Shown: positions 47,264-56,755 of the stretch, piece after piece
Layout: each line of letters begins with the position of its first letter
How positions within the stretch are numbered: position 1 is the stretch's first letter
Assembly (NCBI GenBank): GCA_013177855.1
Contig: JABLYA010000001.1
Coordinates: forward strand, 1,163,231 to 1,227,230
Reading direction: 5' to 3'
From: Ignavibacteria bacterium
GTDB taxonomy: Bacteria; Bacteroidota; Ignavibacteria; Ch128b
DNA length: 64,000 nt
Notes under the pieces: generated by a model
Seen by the model: only the letters and a program-made list of their open reading frames with translations
Told to the model about the DNA's origin: nothing
The model's database searches: none
Program-made: the position numbers and the translations under genes

Positions 47264-48214
47264 TTAATGACTTTCGTGTTCTTCTAACCATCTTCCAGCA
47301 TCAATTGCAGCCATACAACCCATACCTGCTGCAGTAACTGCTTGTCGATATACTTTATCTGTTACATCACCGGCAGCAAATACACCTTCAATATTTGTGT
47401 ATGTTGTTCCGGGCTTTACTTTGATGTAACCAGCTTCATCGAGTTCAAGATAATCTTTGAAAATTTCAGTATTTGGTTTATGACCAATTGCTAAAAATAC
47501 TCCATTAATTGGGAGTTCTGTAATTTCATTTGTCTTAACATTTCTTAGCTTTACACCGGTCACAAATTTTCTTCCGTTTTCATTTGTTCCGAGAATCTCT
47601 TCAATCACTTCATTCGTTCTAAATTCAATCTTAGGATTTTTCTTTGCCCGTTCTAACATAATTGCAGAAGCTCTAAACTGATCACGACGATGAACAATAA
47701 TAACTTTTCGAGCGAACTTCGTGAGATACGTTGCCTCTTCCATTGCTGAATCACCACCACCTACTACTATCACATCTTGATCTTTGAAGAAGAAACCATC
47801 GCAAGTTGCACAGGCTGAAACTCCATAACCCATATATTCTTGTTCAGATGGAATTCCTAAAAATTTTGCAGATGCACCTGTTGCAATAATTACTGCATCA
47901 GCTGTGTATTCATCTTTACCTGAGTAAATCTTAAATGGCCTTGATGAAAAATCGACTTTATCAACATACTTGAAAAGCATTTCAGCACCAAAACGTTTTG
48001 CCTGCTTTCTCATTATGTCCATTAATTCTGGTCCCATAATTCCATTTTCAAAACCGGGGAAATTTTCAACTTCTGTTGTTATAGTCAATTGTCCGCCTGG
48101 CTGATTACCTTCAAACACAAGTGGGGATAAATTTGCTCTTGCAGTATAAATTGCAGCCGTAAATCCTGCTGGTCCTGAACCTATAATTATAACTTTTCTG
48201 TGATTTTGACTCAT
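47264..48214 (-). CDS. trxB: thioredoxin-disulfide reductase
   Basis: The 316-residue flavoenzyme has the FAD motif GSGPAGFTAAIYTARA near residue 12, the redox pair CATCDG near 136-141, the NADPH motif GGGDSAMEEA and the C-terminal FAD motif FAAGDVTDK. A role in reducing bacillithiol disulfide has been proposed for related proteins, but the length and motifs are those of ordinary TrxB. Its ATG overlaps the queG stop by four bases. Confidence 0.94.
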   Translation of the reverse strand: MSQNHRKVIIIGSGPAGFTAAIYTARANLSPLVFEGNQPGGQLTITTEVENFPGFENGIMGPELMDIMRKQAKRFGAEMLFKYVDKVDFSSRPFKIYSGKDEYTADAVIIATGASAKFLGIPSEQEYMGYGVSACATCDGFFFKDQDVIVVGGGDSAMEEATYLTKFARKVIIVHRRDQFRASAIMLERAKKNPKIEFRTNEVIEEILGTNENGRKFVTGVKLRNVKTNEITELPINGVFLAIGHKPNTEIFKDYLELDEAGYIKVKPGTTYTNIEGVFAAGDVTDKVYRQAVTAAGMGCMAAIDAGRWLEEHESH

Positions 48215-49161
48215 ACTTTACTCCTTTCTTTCATTTGATTTATGAATTCAAAATTTCTTTTTAGATTTTTTAATCCTGCTCTTAATACAGGCTTGCCTTT
48301 AAATTTTTCTTTAAAGTTTTTTTCATCAAGGATTTTCAGTTCATCTTTTTCAATAAACTCAATTGTATTAGATGCAAATTCAATCTCATTAGTTTCTATT
48401 TGTAACTTCAAATTCCATGGGCAGACTTCCTGGCATATATCACAACCGAAAACATAATTTTCAAATTTCCCCGTCAGCTCTAAAGGTATCTCTCCACTGT
48501 TTTCGATTGTATGATAAGAGATACACTTTCTTGAATCAAGAACATAATCATCTACGATAGCTTGAGTTGGACAAGCATCAATGCAAATTCTGCAATCACC
48601 GCACATATCCGTAATTTGATCATCCGGTTCGAATTCAATTGTCGTTAAAATTGTTCCGATGAAAAACCACGAACCAATTTGAGTATTGATAACATTCGTA
48701 TGTTTCCCCAACCATCCTAATCCAGATTTGATTGCCCAGACTTTATCCATAGTTGGACCATAATCAACATAAAAAATATTTTTTGATTCAGGTTGAATTT
48801 CTTCTAAAAGTTTCTTCACCAATTTAAATTTTTTCTCAATTACTTTATGATAATCTCGCCCCCAGGCATATCTTGAAATTTTTCCTGCACCTTCAGGTAA
48901 TTTCTGGAATTGATTTTTTTGATAGTAATTTAATCCAACTGAAATAATAGATTTAACTTCGGGTAAAATCTTTTGGGGATTAATTCTTTTCTCAAATGAC
49001 TTTGAAATCCAATTCATATCAGCTTGATAACCAAGTTCAAGCCACTTTCTTAGTTTTTCACCTTCTTCTTTTAATTCATCAGCACGGGCAAATCCAACAA
49101 GATCAAAGCCAATTTCTAAAATTCTTTTTCGCACAAGATTGGTGAATTCAGACTTATTCAT
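48211..49161 (-). CDS. queG: epoxyqueuosine reductase QueG
   Basis: The 316-residue cobalamin- and Fe-S-dependent enzyme performs the last step of queuosine synthesis on tRNA. Two 4Fe-4S sites are seen: CGDCRICIDACPTQAI and CDICQEVCPWN. WAIKSGLGWLGKHTNVI is the B12-domain signature. It is shorter at the C-terminus than the E. coli enzyme (no HEAT repeats), as in QueG of several phyla. Confidence 0.93.
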   Translation of the reverse strand: MNKSEFTNLVRKRILEIGFDLVGFARADELKEEGEKLRKWLELGYQADMNWISKSFEKRINPQKILPEVKSIISVGLNYYQKNQFQKLPEGAGKISRYAWGRDYHKVIEKKFKLVKKLLEEIQPESKNIFYVDYGPTMDKVWAIKSGLGWLGKHTNVINTQIGSWFFIGTILTTIEFEPDDQITDMCGDCRICIDACPTQAIVDDYVLDSRKCISYHTIENSGEIPLELTGKFENYVFGCDICQEVCPWNLKLQIETNEIEFASNTIEFIEKDELKILDEKNFKEKFKGKPVLRAGLKNLKRNFEFINQMKERSKV

Positions 49162-49162
49162 T

Positions 49163-49498
49163 CTACCACTTAAAGAAAGATTTTGGGAGTTTCACAAACA
49201 AGTAATCATCTTCAATCTTTGTTTCGTAAGTTTTTATGTTGCTGTTGTTGCTTAATGTTTTACCATTTCGCAAATCAAAAATCCAACCGTGAATTGGACA
49301 GGAAACTGCATATTCATTTAAATAACCATTGAACATCTGAGCAGTATGATTGTGTGGGCAAATATTGCTTATGACAAAAACTTCGTTATTAATTTTAAAT
49401 ATGGCTAAATCAAAATCCTCAATTTCAATTCTAACGCCTCTCCCTTCAGGTAAATCGGAAACTTTACAAATTTTAACGAAGCTGTCTTTTTCAGCCAT
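49163..49498 (-). CDS. Rieske 2Fe-2S ferredoxin-like protein
   Basis: I chose the ATG at 49498, just past the MBL gene stop; a TTG at 49534 would overlap that gene. The 111-residue protein has the Rieske pair CPHNHTAQ and CPIHGWIFDL: Cys-x-His and Cys-x2-His ligands are intact. It probably serves as a small electron carrier. It is next to queG (one-base gap) and the metallo-hydrolase gene. Confidence 0.88.
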   Translation of the reverse strand: MAEKDSFVKICKVSDLPEGRGVRIEIEDFDLAIFKINNEVFVISNICPHNHTAQMFNGYLNEYAVSCPIHGWIFDLRNGKTLSNNSNIKTYETKIEDDYLFVKLPKSFFKW

Positions 49499-49499
49499 T

Positions 49500-50342
49500 T
49501 TAATCTTGAATGATATTTTTTTCTCTAATTTCAAAACCTTTTTTACCTTCAGACAAAGTTACACTTGAAACGAAAGGGTCATGCTCAAAAAATAAAATCC
49601 AATTTTCTTCAAATGCCTGCGGCAAAATTCTCTTTTTTTCTTCAATGGTAGTTAATGGATATAGATCGTAACTCATTACATAAGGATAAGGTATGTGCGC
49701 TGAAGTTGGAATTAAATCACCGCAATAAAAAAGAGTTGTGGTTCCGTCAGAGACTTTTAGATGCTGCTGATTTGGTGTATGTCCGTTTGATATAAGAATT
49801 TCAATTTCATCGTCGAGCTTGAAATCTCCATCTGTGAATACAATTTGATTAAATTCTTTAAGCGGCAGAAAATCCTGTTTAATGAAACTTGCTCGATCTT
49901 TATCTGAAGGATTTAATGCCCAATCGAAATGTGACTTTTGAATATAATACTTTGCATTTAGAAAAGTTGGAATAATTCGGTCATTCTCGATTTTTGTTGA
50001 TCCACCTGTGTGATCAAAATGCAAGTGAGTGATGATTACATCCGTAATTTCTTCAGGATTAATTCCTTTTTTAATCAGTGCAACATCAATTGGTAAATTT
50101 TCAATTGCATAAATGTTTTTGAACTTCTCATCGAATTTATTACCAAGTCCAGTATCAACCAAAATTTTTCTTTGATCAGAAATAAGAAGCAATGACCTGG
50201 TAGTAAGATTAATTCGATTTAAATCATCAGCTGGATTTAATTTATTCCATAAAACTTTTGGGACAACGCCGAACATAGCTCCACCATCTAATCTAAACAA
50301 TCCTGACTTAATCGAGATTACTTCATATTTCCCAATTCTCAT
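49500..50342 (-). CDS. MBL-fold metallo-hydrolase
   Basis: The 280-residue protein has HLHFDHTGG near residue 105 (H-x-H-x-D-H), an upstream DTGLGNKF, and further ligands in SNGHTPNQQH and FYCGDLIPT. It hydrolyses an ester, lactone or thioester with a binuclear metal site; the substrate is unknown. AAAGGAG lies six bases before the ATG. The terminator at 50360-50394 lies between it and the ferredoxin gene, so it starts a new transcript. Confidence 0.88.
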   Translation of the reverse strand: MRIGKYEVISIKSGLFRLDGGAMFGVVPKVLWNKLNPADDLNRINLTTRSLLLISDQRKILVDTGLGNKFDEKFKNIYAIENLPIDVALIKKGINPEEITDVIITHLHFDHTGGSTKIENDRIIPTFLNAKYYIQKSHFDWALNPSDKDRASFIKQDFLPLKEFNQIVFTDGDFKLDDEIEILISNGHTPNQQHLKVSDGTTTLFYCGDLIPTSAHIPYPYVMSYDLYPLTTIEEKKRILPQAFEENWILFFEHDPFVSSVTLSEGKKGFEIREKNIIQD

Positions 50343-50359
50343 TCGAGCTCCTTTTTATT

Positions 50360-50394
50360 TAAAATAAAAAAGTCGATGCAAAATGCATCGACTT
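50360..50394 (-). terminator. rho-independent terminator after the ferredoxin gene
   Basis: An 11-bp perfect stem (50370-50380 with 50384-50394, AAGTCGATGCA / TGCATCGACTT) with a 3-base loop is followed on the minus strand by TTTTATTTT. It starts 25 bases past the ferredoxin stop. Confidence 0.85.
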
Positions 50395-50419
50395 AAACTC
50401 GCAAGTAAAGGATATACTT

Positions 50420-50752
50420 TTATCTTCCCAGTGAGTCAAGATATTCTTTCTTTTTGAGTAATGTCTCTTTGTCTTCAACATGATTTGGATCAGGAACACA
50501 GCAATCAACTGGACAAACTGCGGCACATTGTGGTTCGTCATGGAAACCAACACACTCTGTACATTTATCTGGTACAATATAGAAATATTCTTCTGAATAA
50601 AATCCTACTGCACCAGATGGAGCTGGATCGTTTGGTCCATAAGTTTTTCCACCAAGCTGCCAGGGTGTTCCACCTGGATAAATTGCATTATTGGGGCATT
50701 CTGGTTCGCAAGCACCACAGTTGATGCAATCAGTTGTTATCATTATGGCCAT
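50420..50752 (-). CDS. 2x[4Fe-4S] ferredoxin with insertion
   Basis: The 110-residue protein opens with [20 protein letters not shown] (first cluster). An insertion of about 33 residues follows ([20 protein letters not shown]...). The second cluster is [23 protein letters not shown], with a longer C-x2-C-x8-C spacing, as in Chlorobium- and Azotobacter-type (Fer4_10) ferredoxins. These are low-potential electron carriers. GGAGGT precedes the ATG by eight bases. Confidence 0.93.
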   Translation of the reverse strand: MAIMITTDCINCGACEPECPNNAIYPGGTPWQLGGKTYGPNDPAPSGAVGFYSEEYFYIVPDKCTECVGFHDEPQCAAVCPVDCCVPDPNHVEDKETLLKKKEYLDSLGR

Positions 50753-50969
50753 TTTAAGTTACCTCCAAGAATTTTTTTAATTTTTGTTTGAACAATTTTA
50801 TTAAAAAGTATTTTGAGATTATCAAACTAAATTTATACAGGGAAAATTTTTCAATGAATATTTCATCAAGAAAAAGAACACAATCCTAAAATTTTTCAAT
50901 GCAAACTATAAAATTTCTTTAGTTTATTCAATTTAAAGTCAGCTCAATCTTTACAAAAAAATAAATAAT

Positions 50970-51719
50970 TTACCAGCTTCCACTTGCACCTCCACCACCG
51001 AATGAGCCTCCTCCACCACTGAAACCGCCTCCTCCAAATCCTCCGCCACTAAATCCTCCAAAACCTCCAAATCCTCCCCAGCTACTTCTGCGTTTCGGAA
51101 TTGAATGCCATCCTCCATTATAATAAATCCATCCACCTCTTGAAGAACCTCTAATTCCAGATATAATTGAAAAGAACACAATCAAAAAAATTATCAAGAT
51201 TAATGCTGTAATAAAACCGTTAAATTTATTCTCTTCTTTTTCTGCTCTGTATGTTCCAGCGATCGCGTCTTGAAGAGTTTCAATTCCTTTAACTAAACCT
51301 TGATAATAATTACCGGCTTTAAAGTATGGAGCAATAATATTTCGAATTATTGAACTTGCGATTGCATCAGGAACAACACCTTCCAGACCATAACCAACTT
51401 CAATTCGAATTTTTCTTTCATCTTTAACTACCAAAATTAAAATCCCATTATCTTTACCTTTTTGCCCTATCTTATTTTTTTCAACAACCCGCTGCGAAAA
51501 ATCAAATAAATCTTCGCCCTCGAGAGAAGATATAATTAATACAACAATCTGATTTGAAGTTGTATCCTCGTAAGTTTTGAGTCTGAATTCTAAATCATTA
51601 ATCTGGGAAGAAGTCAAAGTATTTGTTTTATCTGTCACATACCTGTTTAAAATAGGAACTTCAATATACGCGTAAACAATTACAAATGATATTAACAAGA
51701 TTGAAATTATTTTTTTCAT
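50970..51719 (-). CDS. TPM-domain membrane protein (YgcG-like)
   Basis: I start at the ATG at 51719; a TTG immediately before is not needed. The 249-residue protein has a signal or N-anchor (KKIISILLISFVIVYAYI), then a TPM domain (VTDKTNTLTSSQINDLEFRLKTYEDTTSNQIVVLII; GKDNGILILVVKDERKIRIEVGYGLEG). A transmembrane helix lies near 170-188 (FITALILIIFLIVFFSIISG) and a Gly/Ser/Phe-rich tail ends the protein. TPM proteins occur beside LemA, as here. Confidence 0.88.
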   Translation of the reverse strand: MKKIISILLISFVIVYAYIEVPILNRYVTDKTNTLTSSQINDLEFRLKTYEDTTSNQIVVLIISSLEGEDLFDFSQRVVEKNKIGQKGKDNGILILVVKDERKIRIEVGYGLEGVVPDAIASSIIRNIIAPYFKAGNYYQGLVKGIETLQDAIAGTYRAEKEENKFNGFITALILIIFLIVFFSIISGIRGSSRGGWIYYNGGWHSIPKRRSSWGGFGGFGGFSGGGFGGGGFSGGGGSFGGGGASGSW

Positions 51720-51747
51720 CAAAAGTGATTTTAAATTTAATAGCCGT

Positions 51748-52356
51748 TCAGAACTTTACTTTTGGAGCTGTTTCGGCTCCAGTAACTGCTTTAAAGTATT
51801 GTTTTTCTCTAAATCCAAACATTCCAGCAATTATGTTAGTTGGAAATCTTTTTATAGCTGTGTTGTAAGACTGTACTGCTTCATTAAATCTTTTTCTTTC
51901 AACTGAAATTCTGTTTTCGGTTCCTTCAAGTTGAGCCTGTAATTGCAAGAAATTTTCGTTTGCTTTAAGCTGTGGATAATTTTCAACTGCAACCAATAAC
52001 CTTGAAAGCGCAGACGATAAATTATCCTGTGCGGCTTGGAATCTTTCAAATGCTTGAGGATCTTCTAACATTTGAGGTGTAATTTGAATTTGACCAACTT
52101 TAGCTCTGGCTTCAGTAACAGCTATGTAAGTTTCTTTTTCAAAATTCGCCACTCCCTTAACTGTTTCAACTAAATTTGGAATCAGATCATATCTTCTTTG
52201 ATACTGATTTTCTACCTGTGACCATGCTTTATTTACTTCCTCATTAAGAGAGACAAGTTGATTATACTTGGATACTCCATAAGTAAAAATGATAAAAACT
52301 AAAAACAGTATTGCCGCTCCAATAGAACAGCCAATTAGTAAACTTTTATTTCTCAT
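51748..52356 (-). CDS. LemA family protein
   Basis: The 202-residue protein has one N-terminal helix (LIGCSIGAAILFLVFIIFTYGV) and a helical bundle with the LemA motif YNQLVSLNEEVNKAWSQVENQYQRRYDLIPNLVETVKGV. Family members are membrane-anchored and of unknown function, commonly paired with TPM-domain proteins; the TPM gene is 28 bases downstream on the same strand. Confidence 0.9.
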   Translation of the reverse strand: MRNKSLLIGCSIGAAILFLVFIIFTYGVSKYNQLVSLNEEVNKAWSQVENQYQRRYDLIPNLVETVKGVANFEKETYIAVTEARAKVGQIQITPQMLEDPQAFERFQAAQDNLSSALSRLLVAVENYPQLKANENFLQLQAQLEGTENRISVERKRFNEAVQSYNTAIKRFPTNIIAGMFGFREKQYFKAVTGAETAPKVKF

Positions 52357-52614
52357 GCTCTCTCCTTTTTTTATTTATGTTCTAACTAATTTAAGACATT
52401 TGAAATTAAAATGATATTGTATGAAATTCATTTTTTTGAATTTAAACAGAAAAGTTTCTTAAAAATTCAATTTTAATCTGGCTGCAGTTAACAAATTAAA
52501 ACCTAAATCAATTAATCATACTAACTCATTGATAATTAAATCTTCGTAAGTTAAATTGAACACCAATTAATATAAAAGTAATAAATAAATCTATAAACAA
52601 ATTTGGAGGGCATT

Positions 52615-54507
52615 ATGCAGCACAAAAATCTTTCGGGCGAAGTTTATTATCCTTCTCAAGAAGTCCTCGAAAAAGCACATATCAAAAATTGGGATGAATT
52701 GAATGAGTATGCAAGAAAAGATTATTTAGGTTTCTGGGAAAAAATGGCAAATGAACTTCACTGGTTTGAGAAATGGGATAAAGTTTTAGATGACTCAAAC
52801 AAACCTTTTTATAAATGGTTTACTAACGCAAAACTAAATGTAGCTTATAACTGCCTTGATGTACATTTAAAAACTCCAAGAAGAAATAAACTTGCACTTA
52901 TCTGGGAAGGTGAAAATGGCGACTTAAGAACATATTCTTACCATGCTTTACATCGTGAAGTGTGTAAGTTTGCAAATGTCCTTAAAAGTCTCGGAGTGCA
53001 AAAGGGTGATCGTGTAACGATTTATATGGGAAGGATTCCTGAAATTGTAATGGCAATGCTTGCCTGTGCAAGAATAGGCGCAATCCATTCTGTTGTTTAT
53101 GGTGGATTTTCTGTAGAAGCATTAAGTGAAAGAATTGAAGATAGTCAATCAAAAGTTCTGATAGTTGCTGACGGTGCGTTCCAGAGAGGCAAAATTGTTC
53201 CTTTAAAACAAATTGCTGATGAAGCATTACAAAGATGCGGAACTGTTCAAAGCGTATTGGTAGTGAAAAGAACAGGTCAGCCGGTAAATATGGAACAAGA
53301 TCGAGATATGTGGTATCACGAGCTTGTAAATCTTCCATTTGTTACACAGAATTGTTCACTTGAAATAATGGATTCAGAAGATCCGCTATTTATACTTTAC
53401 ACATCTGGCACTACTGGTAAACCTAAAGCTATACTCCACACTCAGGGTGGTTATATGGTTGGCGTTTACACAACTTTGAAATTTGTTTTTGATATTCATG
53501 AAGAAGATAGATACTGGTGTGCTGCAGATCCTGGGTGGATTACCGGCCACAGCTATATAGTTTATGGTCCACTATTGAATGGAGCTACATCTTTTCTATA
53601 TGAAGGAGCTCCTAATTATCCCTATCCGAACCGATGGTGGCAAATGATTGAAAAGTATGGAATAAATATTCTATACACTGCACCTACAGCAATTCGCGGA
53701 TTGATGCGTTTTGGTGAAGCCTGGGTTAATCGTCACGATTTGTCCTCTCTTAGATTACTCGGAAGTGTTGGTGAACCAATTAATCCTGAAGCATGGCGAT
53801 GGTATTACAAAGTTGTTGGGAAAGAAAAATGTCCAATTATGGATACCTGGTGGCAAACTGAAACTGGTATGTTTATGATTACTCCGATGCCTTGCGTTCC
53901 TCTAAAACCTGGTTCAGGAACAAGACCATTTCCTGGAATTGAAATGGATGTTGTAGATGATAATGGAAATTCTGTCCCGCCCAATGAAGAAGGATATCTC
54001 GTTATTAAAACACCCTGGCCCTCAATGCTAAGAACAGTTTATAAAGATCCTGAAAGATATGTAAATCAATACTGGAGTAAATTCCCCGGTTGGTATCTTA
54101 CAGGCGATAGTGCAAAGAAAGACGAAGATGGTTATTTCTGGATTATTGGTCGAGTTGATGATGTAATTAAAGTCAGTGGATATAGATTGGGAACTGCTGA
54201 GATTGAAAGTGCGCTTGTAAGTCATCCAGCTGTTGCTGAAGCAGCTGCAATTGGTCTGCCTCATGAAGTCAAAGGTAATGCAATTTATGCTTATGTCATT
54301 TTACGAAATGGTTACGAAAAATCACCTCAACTTGTTGAAGAACTTCGTCAGCATGTTGCTCATGAAGTTGGTCCCATTGCAAAACCCGAACACATTGAGT
54401 TTGTAGATTCGTTACCTAAGACAAGAAGCGGTAAAATTATGAGAAGAGTATTGAAGGCAAGAGCCTTAGGTCAAGATCCTGGAAATCTTTCAACATTGGA
54501 AGAATAA
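52615..54507 (+). CDS. acs: acetyl-CoA synthetase (AMP-forming)
   Basis: The 630-residue enzyme activates acetate with ATP. The start ATG at 52615 follows GGAGGG. The AMP-binding motif is YTSGTTGKPKAILH near 262. The TWWQTETG substrate/adenylate region, the hinge YLTGDSAKKDEDGYFWIIGRVDDVIKVSG and the PKTRSGKIMRRVLK tail (Lys often acetylated) are all present. A 258-base intergenic gap before it probably holds its promoter. A bidirectional terminator follows. Confidence 0.95.
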   Translation: MQHKNLSGEVYYPSQEVLEKAHIKNWDELNEYARKDYLGFWEKMANELHWFEKWDKVLDDSNKPFYKWFTNAKLNVAYNCLDVHLKTPRRNKLALIWEGENGDLRTYSYHALHREVCKFANVLKSLGVQKGDRVTIYMGRIPEIVMAMLACARIGAIHSVVYGGFSVEALSERIEDSQSKVLIVADGAFQRGKIVPLKQIADEALQRCGTVQSVLVVKRTGQPVNMEQDRDMWYHELVNLPFVTQNCSLEIMDSEDPLFILYTSGTTGKPKAILHTQGGYMVGVYTTLKFVFDIHEEDRYWCAADPGWITGHSYIVYGPLLNGATSFLYEGAPNYPYPNRWWQMIEKYGINILYTAPTAIRGLMRFGEAWVNRHDLSSLRLLGSVGEPINPEAWRWYYKVVGKEKCPIMDTWWQTETGMFMITPMPCVPLKPGSGTRPFPGIEMDVVDDNGNSVPPNEEGYLVIKTPWPSMLRTVYKDPERYVNQYWSKFPGWYLTGDSAKKDEDGYFWIIGRVDDVIKVSGYRLGTAEIESALVSHPAVAEAAAIGLPHEVKGNAIYAYVILRNGYEKSPQLVEELRQHVAHEVGPIAKPEHIEFVDSLPKTRSGKIMRRVLKARALGQDPGNLSTLEE

Positions 54508-54547
54508 TTGCTTATTAATTAACTCAAATTTAAAATCACTAAAAAAC

Positions 54548-54585
54548 AAAAACGGTCGTCTAAATTTAAGGCGACCGTTTTTATA
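54548..54585. terminator. bidirectional terminator between acs and the NusG-like gene
   Basis: AAAAACGGTCG (54548-54558) pairs perfectly with CGACCGTTTTT (54572-54582) over 11 bp across a 13-base loop. T-runs follow on both strands, so it can end acs and the convergent NusG-like gene. Confidence 0.8.
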
Positions 54586-54616
54586 AAATGCGATGAATAT
54601 TAAAAACTCTAAAGAT

Positions 54617-55177
54617 TTAAATTAAGTTTTTGAATTTGTAAGTTGTTTTTTCTTTTTCAGGTTCAGGGTCAAGAATTTTGATTACTTCCTCTCTCGAAAG
54701 TTTAACTCTAATAGAATGATTTACTGCATCTACATTAAACACTACCCACTTATCTTCGTCTATATACTCAACATATCCTTCCATACCTTCAAGTGGACCA
54801 CTGATTACTCTAACTTTCACACCCTTATAAATTTGTTCAGAAACTTTAAGACTATCCTGTTTGAATTCAACAATCTTTTTCACATACTCAATTTGTTCAT
54901 CTGGAACAATTGCAACTCTTCCATTGAAAGAAATACATCGAACGATCCCATCTGTTTGCAAAACTTCGAGTCTGCCTTTTTCATTGACATGAGCAAAAAT
55001 GTAAGACTTAAATAAAGGTTCTTCGATTAGTTTTTTTCTATCTCTCCATTGTCGCCAGACTTTTATTAGAGGTAAATAGCTTTCTATCCCCTTTGCAATT
55101 AATTTCTGATGAATCTTCTTTTCAAACCGTGGTTTTGTATAAAATACATACCAATGAATAGTATCTACTGATTTCAT
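54617..55177 (-). CDS. NusG-like (UpxY/RfaH-type) transcription antiterminator
   Basis: The 186-residue protein has the NGN domain (WYVFYTKPRFEKKIHQKLIAKGIESYLPLIKVWRQW, ending PLFKSYIFAHV) and a KOW domain (IYKGVKVRVISGPLEGMEGYVEYIDE). In Bacteroidota such genes often head polysaccharide or secondary operons, but here no such operon is adjacent. The stand-alone NusG is normally near secE and rplK, absent here, so a specialised paralogue is more likely. Confidence 0.87.
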   Translation of the reverse strand: MKSVDTIHWYVFYTKPRFEKKIHQKLIAKGIESYLPLIKVWRQWRDRKKLIEEPLFKSYIFAHVNEKGRLEVLQTDGIVRCISFNGRVAIVPDEQIEYVKKIVEFKQDSLKVSEQIYKGVKVRVISGPLEGMEGYVEYIDEDKWVVFNVDAVNHSIRVKLSREEVIKILDPEPEKEKTTYKFKNLI

Positions 55178-55208
55178 TTCCTTCCTGCGATGATTTAATT
55201 TCGATTAA

Positions 55209-55628
55209 TTATTTAAGAACCAGTTGCAAATATATTTTAATGAACTTCTCTAGTTCAAATTCATCCCTGTATTTCTGAACAGAAAGCAATGGAGAATCGC
55301 ATCCTTTTATCATTGCAGAAAGTCTTGGGACACTTTCGTGATACAAGGCAAGAACAGGTTTCTTTAATTCAAATAAAGCATAGGCAATTTCAAAACCAAC
55401 TCCCAGACTTGAACCCGATACTTCAGCAATCATTCCAGCCGAATCTGTCAACCAGTTTATATCTCTTCGATAAATTTCTTTATCAGTCAAAACATAATTA
55501 GGTTTTAATTCGGGTTCATATAAAGGATGAAATCCATTGTTTTTTACAAGCTCAATAATTTTTTTATAATTTTCCTGATAAGTTGTATCTCCACTAATTG
55601 GACCAGCACAATAAATTTTTTTATTCAT
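55209..55628 (-). CDS. nucleoside 2-deoxyribosyltransferase / DNPH1-like hydrolase
   Basis: The 139-residue protein has IYCAGPISGDTTYQENYKKI at the N-terminus and AEVSGSSLGVGFEIAYALFELKKPVLALYH near 69-98. The AEVS-x-S-LGVG-x-E pattern is that of 2'-deoxynucleoside 5'-phosphate N-hydrolases, close to nucleoside deoxyribosyltransferases; the catalytic Glu is in GFEIAYA. It likely cleaves the N-glycosidic bond of a deoxynucleotide. The ATG overlaps the bshA stop? In fact this gene's start (55628) overlaps the upstream bshA stop (55625) by four bases. Confidence 0.82.
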   Translation of the reverse strand: MNKKIYCAGPISGDTTYQENYKKIIELVKNNGFHPLYEPELKPNYVLTDKEIYRRDINWLTDSAGMIAEVSGSSLGVGFEIAYALFELKKPVLALYHESVPRLSAMIKGCDSPLLSVQKYRDEFELEKFIKIYLQLVLK

Positions 55629-56755
55629 TGATTAAGGACCTTTTGATAAAATTCTTCATATAGATTGACAATTTTTTCTTTATTGAAAAATTCAACCGCT
55701 CTTTTTCTGGCATTCTCAGAAAATTTTTTATACTTATTAGAATTTGTCAATAAATCAATTGTATATTTAGCCATTCGCTCAACATCACCTATCTCAGCAA
55801 TGTAACCAGTTTCATTATGAACAACCAGTTCGGGCAATCCACCAATGCTGGTTGTAACTGTTGGAAGTCCGCAAGCCATAGCCTCAAGTGCCGAAAGTCC
55901 AAAACTTTCAGACTGACTTGGCATTATGAAGATATCACCAGCATTTAAAATATCAACAACAGCTTCTTGCTTACCTAAAAAGTAAACATCATTTTTTAAG
56001 TTCAACTCACGGACTAATTTTTCACATTCACTTCTATCGGGTCCATCACCAGCAAGGATTAATTTCGATGGGACTTTTTGTTTGACCAGATGAAAAATTC
56101 GGATTACATCAGGCACTCTTTTTACAGGTCGAAAATTTGAAATGTGCACAAGAACTTTCTCACCATTTGGTGCAAAATGAGATTTAAAGACGCAATTCTC
56201 TTTTGGTTTATAAATTTCAGTATCAACAAAATTAGGTATTACTTCAATTTCTTTATTGATTTGATAATTTGTCAGAGTTTTATCTCTTAAAAATTTTGAA
56301 ACTGCTGTTACACCGTCGCTTTTTTCAATCGAAAACTTAACTAATGGCAGAAAAGATGGTTCAAGTCCAACAAGAGTTATATCTGTTCCGTGCAGCGTTG
56401 TAATAATTTTAATTTTATTGTATCCATTCTCAAGAGCAATTTGTTTTGCAAGATATGCACTAACGGAATGTGGAATTGCATAATGAACATGGAATAAATC
56501 AATCATTTCATATTCACAGACTTCAATCATTTTACTTGCAAGAGCAAGAGAATAAAGAGGAAATTCAAACAAAGGATAATTACTCATTTCAACTTCATGA
56601 TAAAAAATATTCTCTTTCAAGCGGTCCAATCTCATCGGTATTCCATAAGAAATGAAATGAACTTTGTGCCCTTTTTCTGCAAGAGCTTTACCAAGTTCAG
56701 TAGCTACTACTCCACTTCCACCATAAGTCGGATAACAAGTTATTGCAATGTTCAT
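55625..56755 (-). CDS. bshA: N-acetyl-alpha-D-glucosaminyl L-malate synthase
   Basis: The 376-residue GT4 glycosyltransferase begins bacillithiol synthesis by joining GlcNAc to malate. MNIAITCYPTYGGSGVVATELG and DLFHVHYAIPHSVSAYLA are the BshA signatures. VHISNFRPVKR and the EX7E region ESFGLSALEAMACGLPTV are typical of GT4. Bacillithiol is common in Bacteroidota and Chlorobiota. bshB and bshC are not in the window. Four-base overlaps link it to the GNAT upstream and the hydrolase downstream. Confidence 0.92.
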   Translation of the reverse strand: MNIAITCYPTYGGSGVVATELGKALAEKGHKVHFISYGIPMRLDRLKENIFYHEVEMSNYPLFEFPLYSLALASKMIEVCEYEMIDLFHVHYAIPHSVSAYLAKQIALENGYNKIKIITTLHGTDITLVGLEPSFLPLVKFSIEKSDGVTAVSKFLRDKTLTNYQINKEIEVIPNFVDTEIYKPKENCVFKSHFAPNGEKVLVHISNFRPVKRVPDVIRIFHLVKQKVPSKLILAGDGPDRSECEKLVRELNLKNDVYFLGKQEAVVDILNAGDIFIMPSQSESFGLSALEAMACGLPTVTTSIGGLPELVVHNETGYIAEIGDVERMAKYTIDLLTNSNKYKKFSENARKRAVEFFNKEKIVNLYEEFYQKVLNQ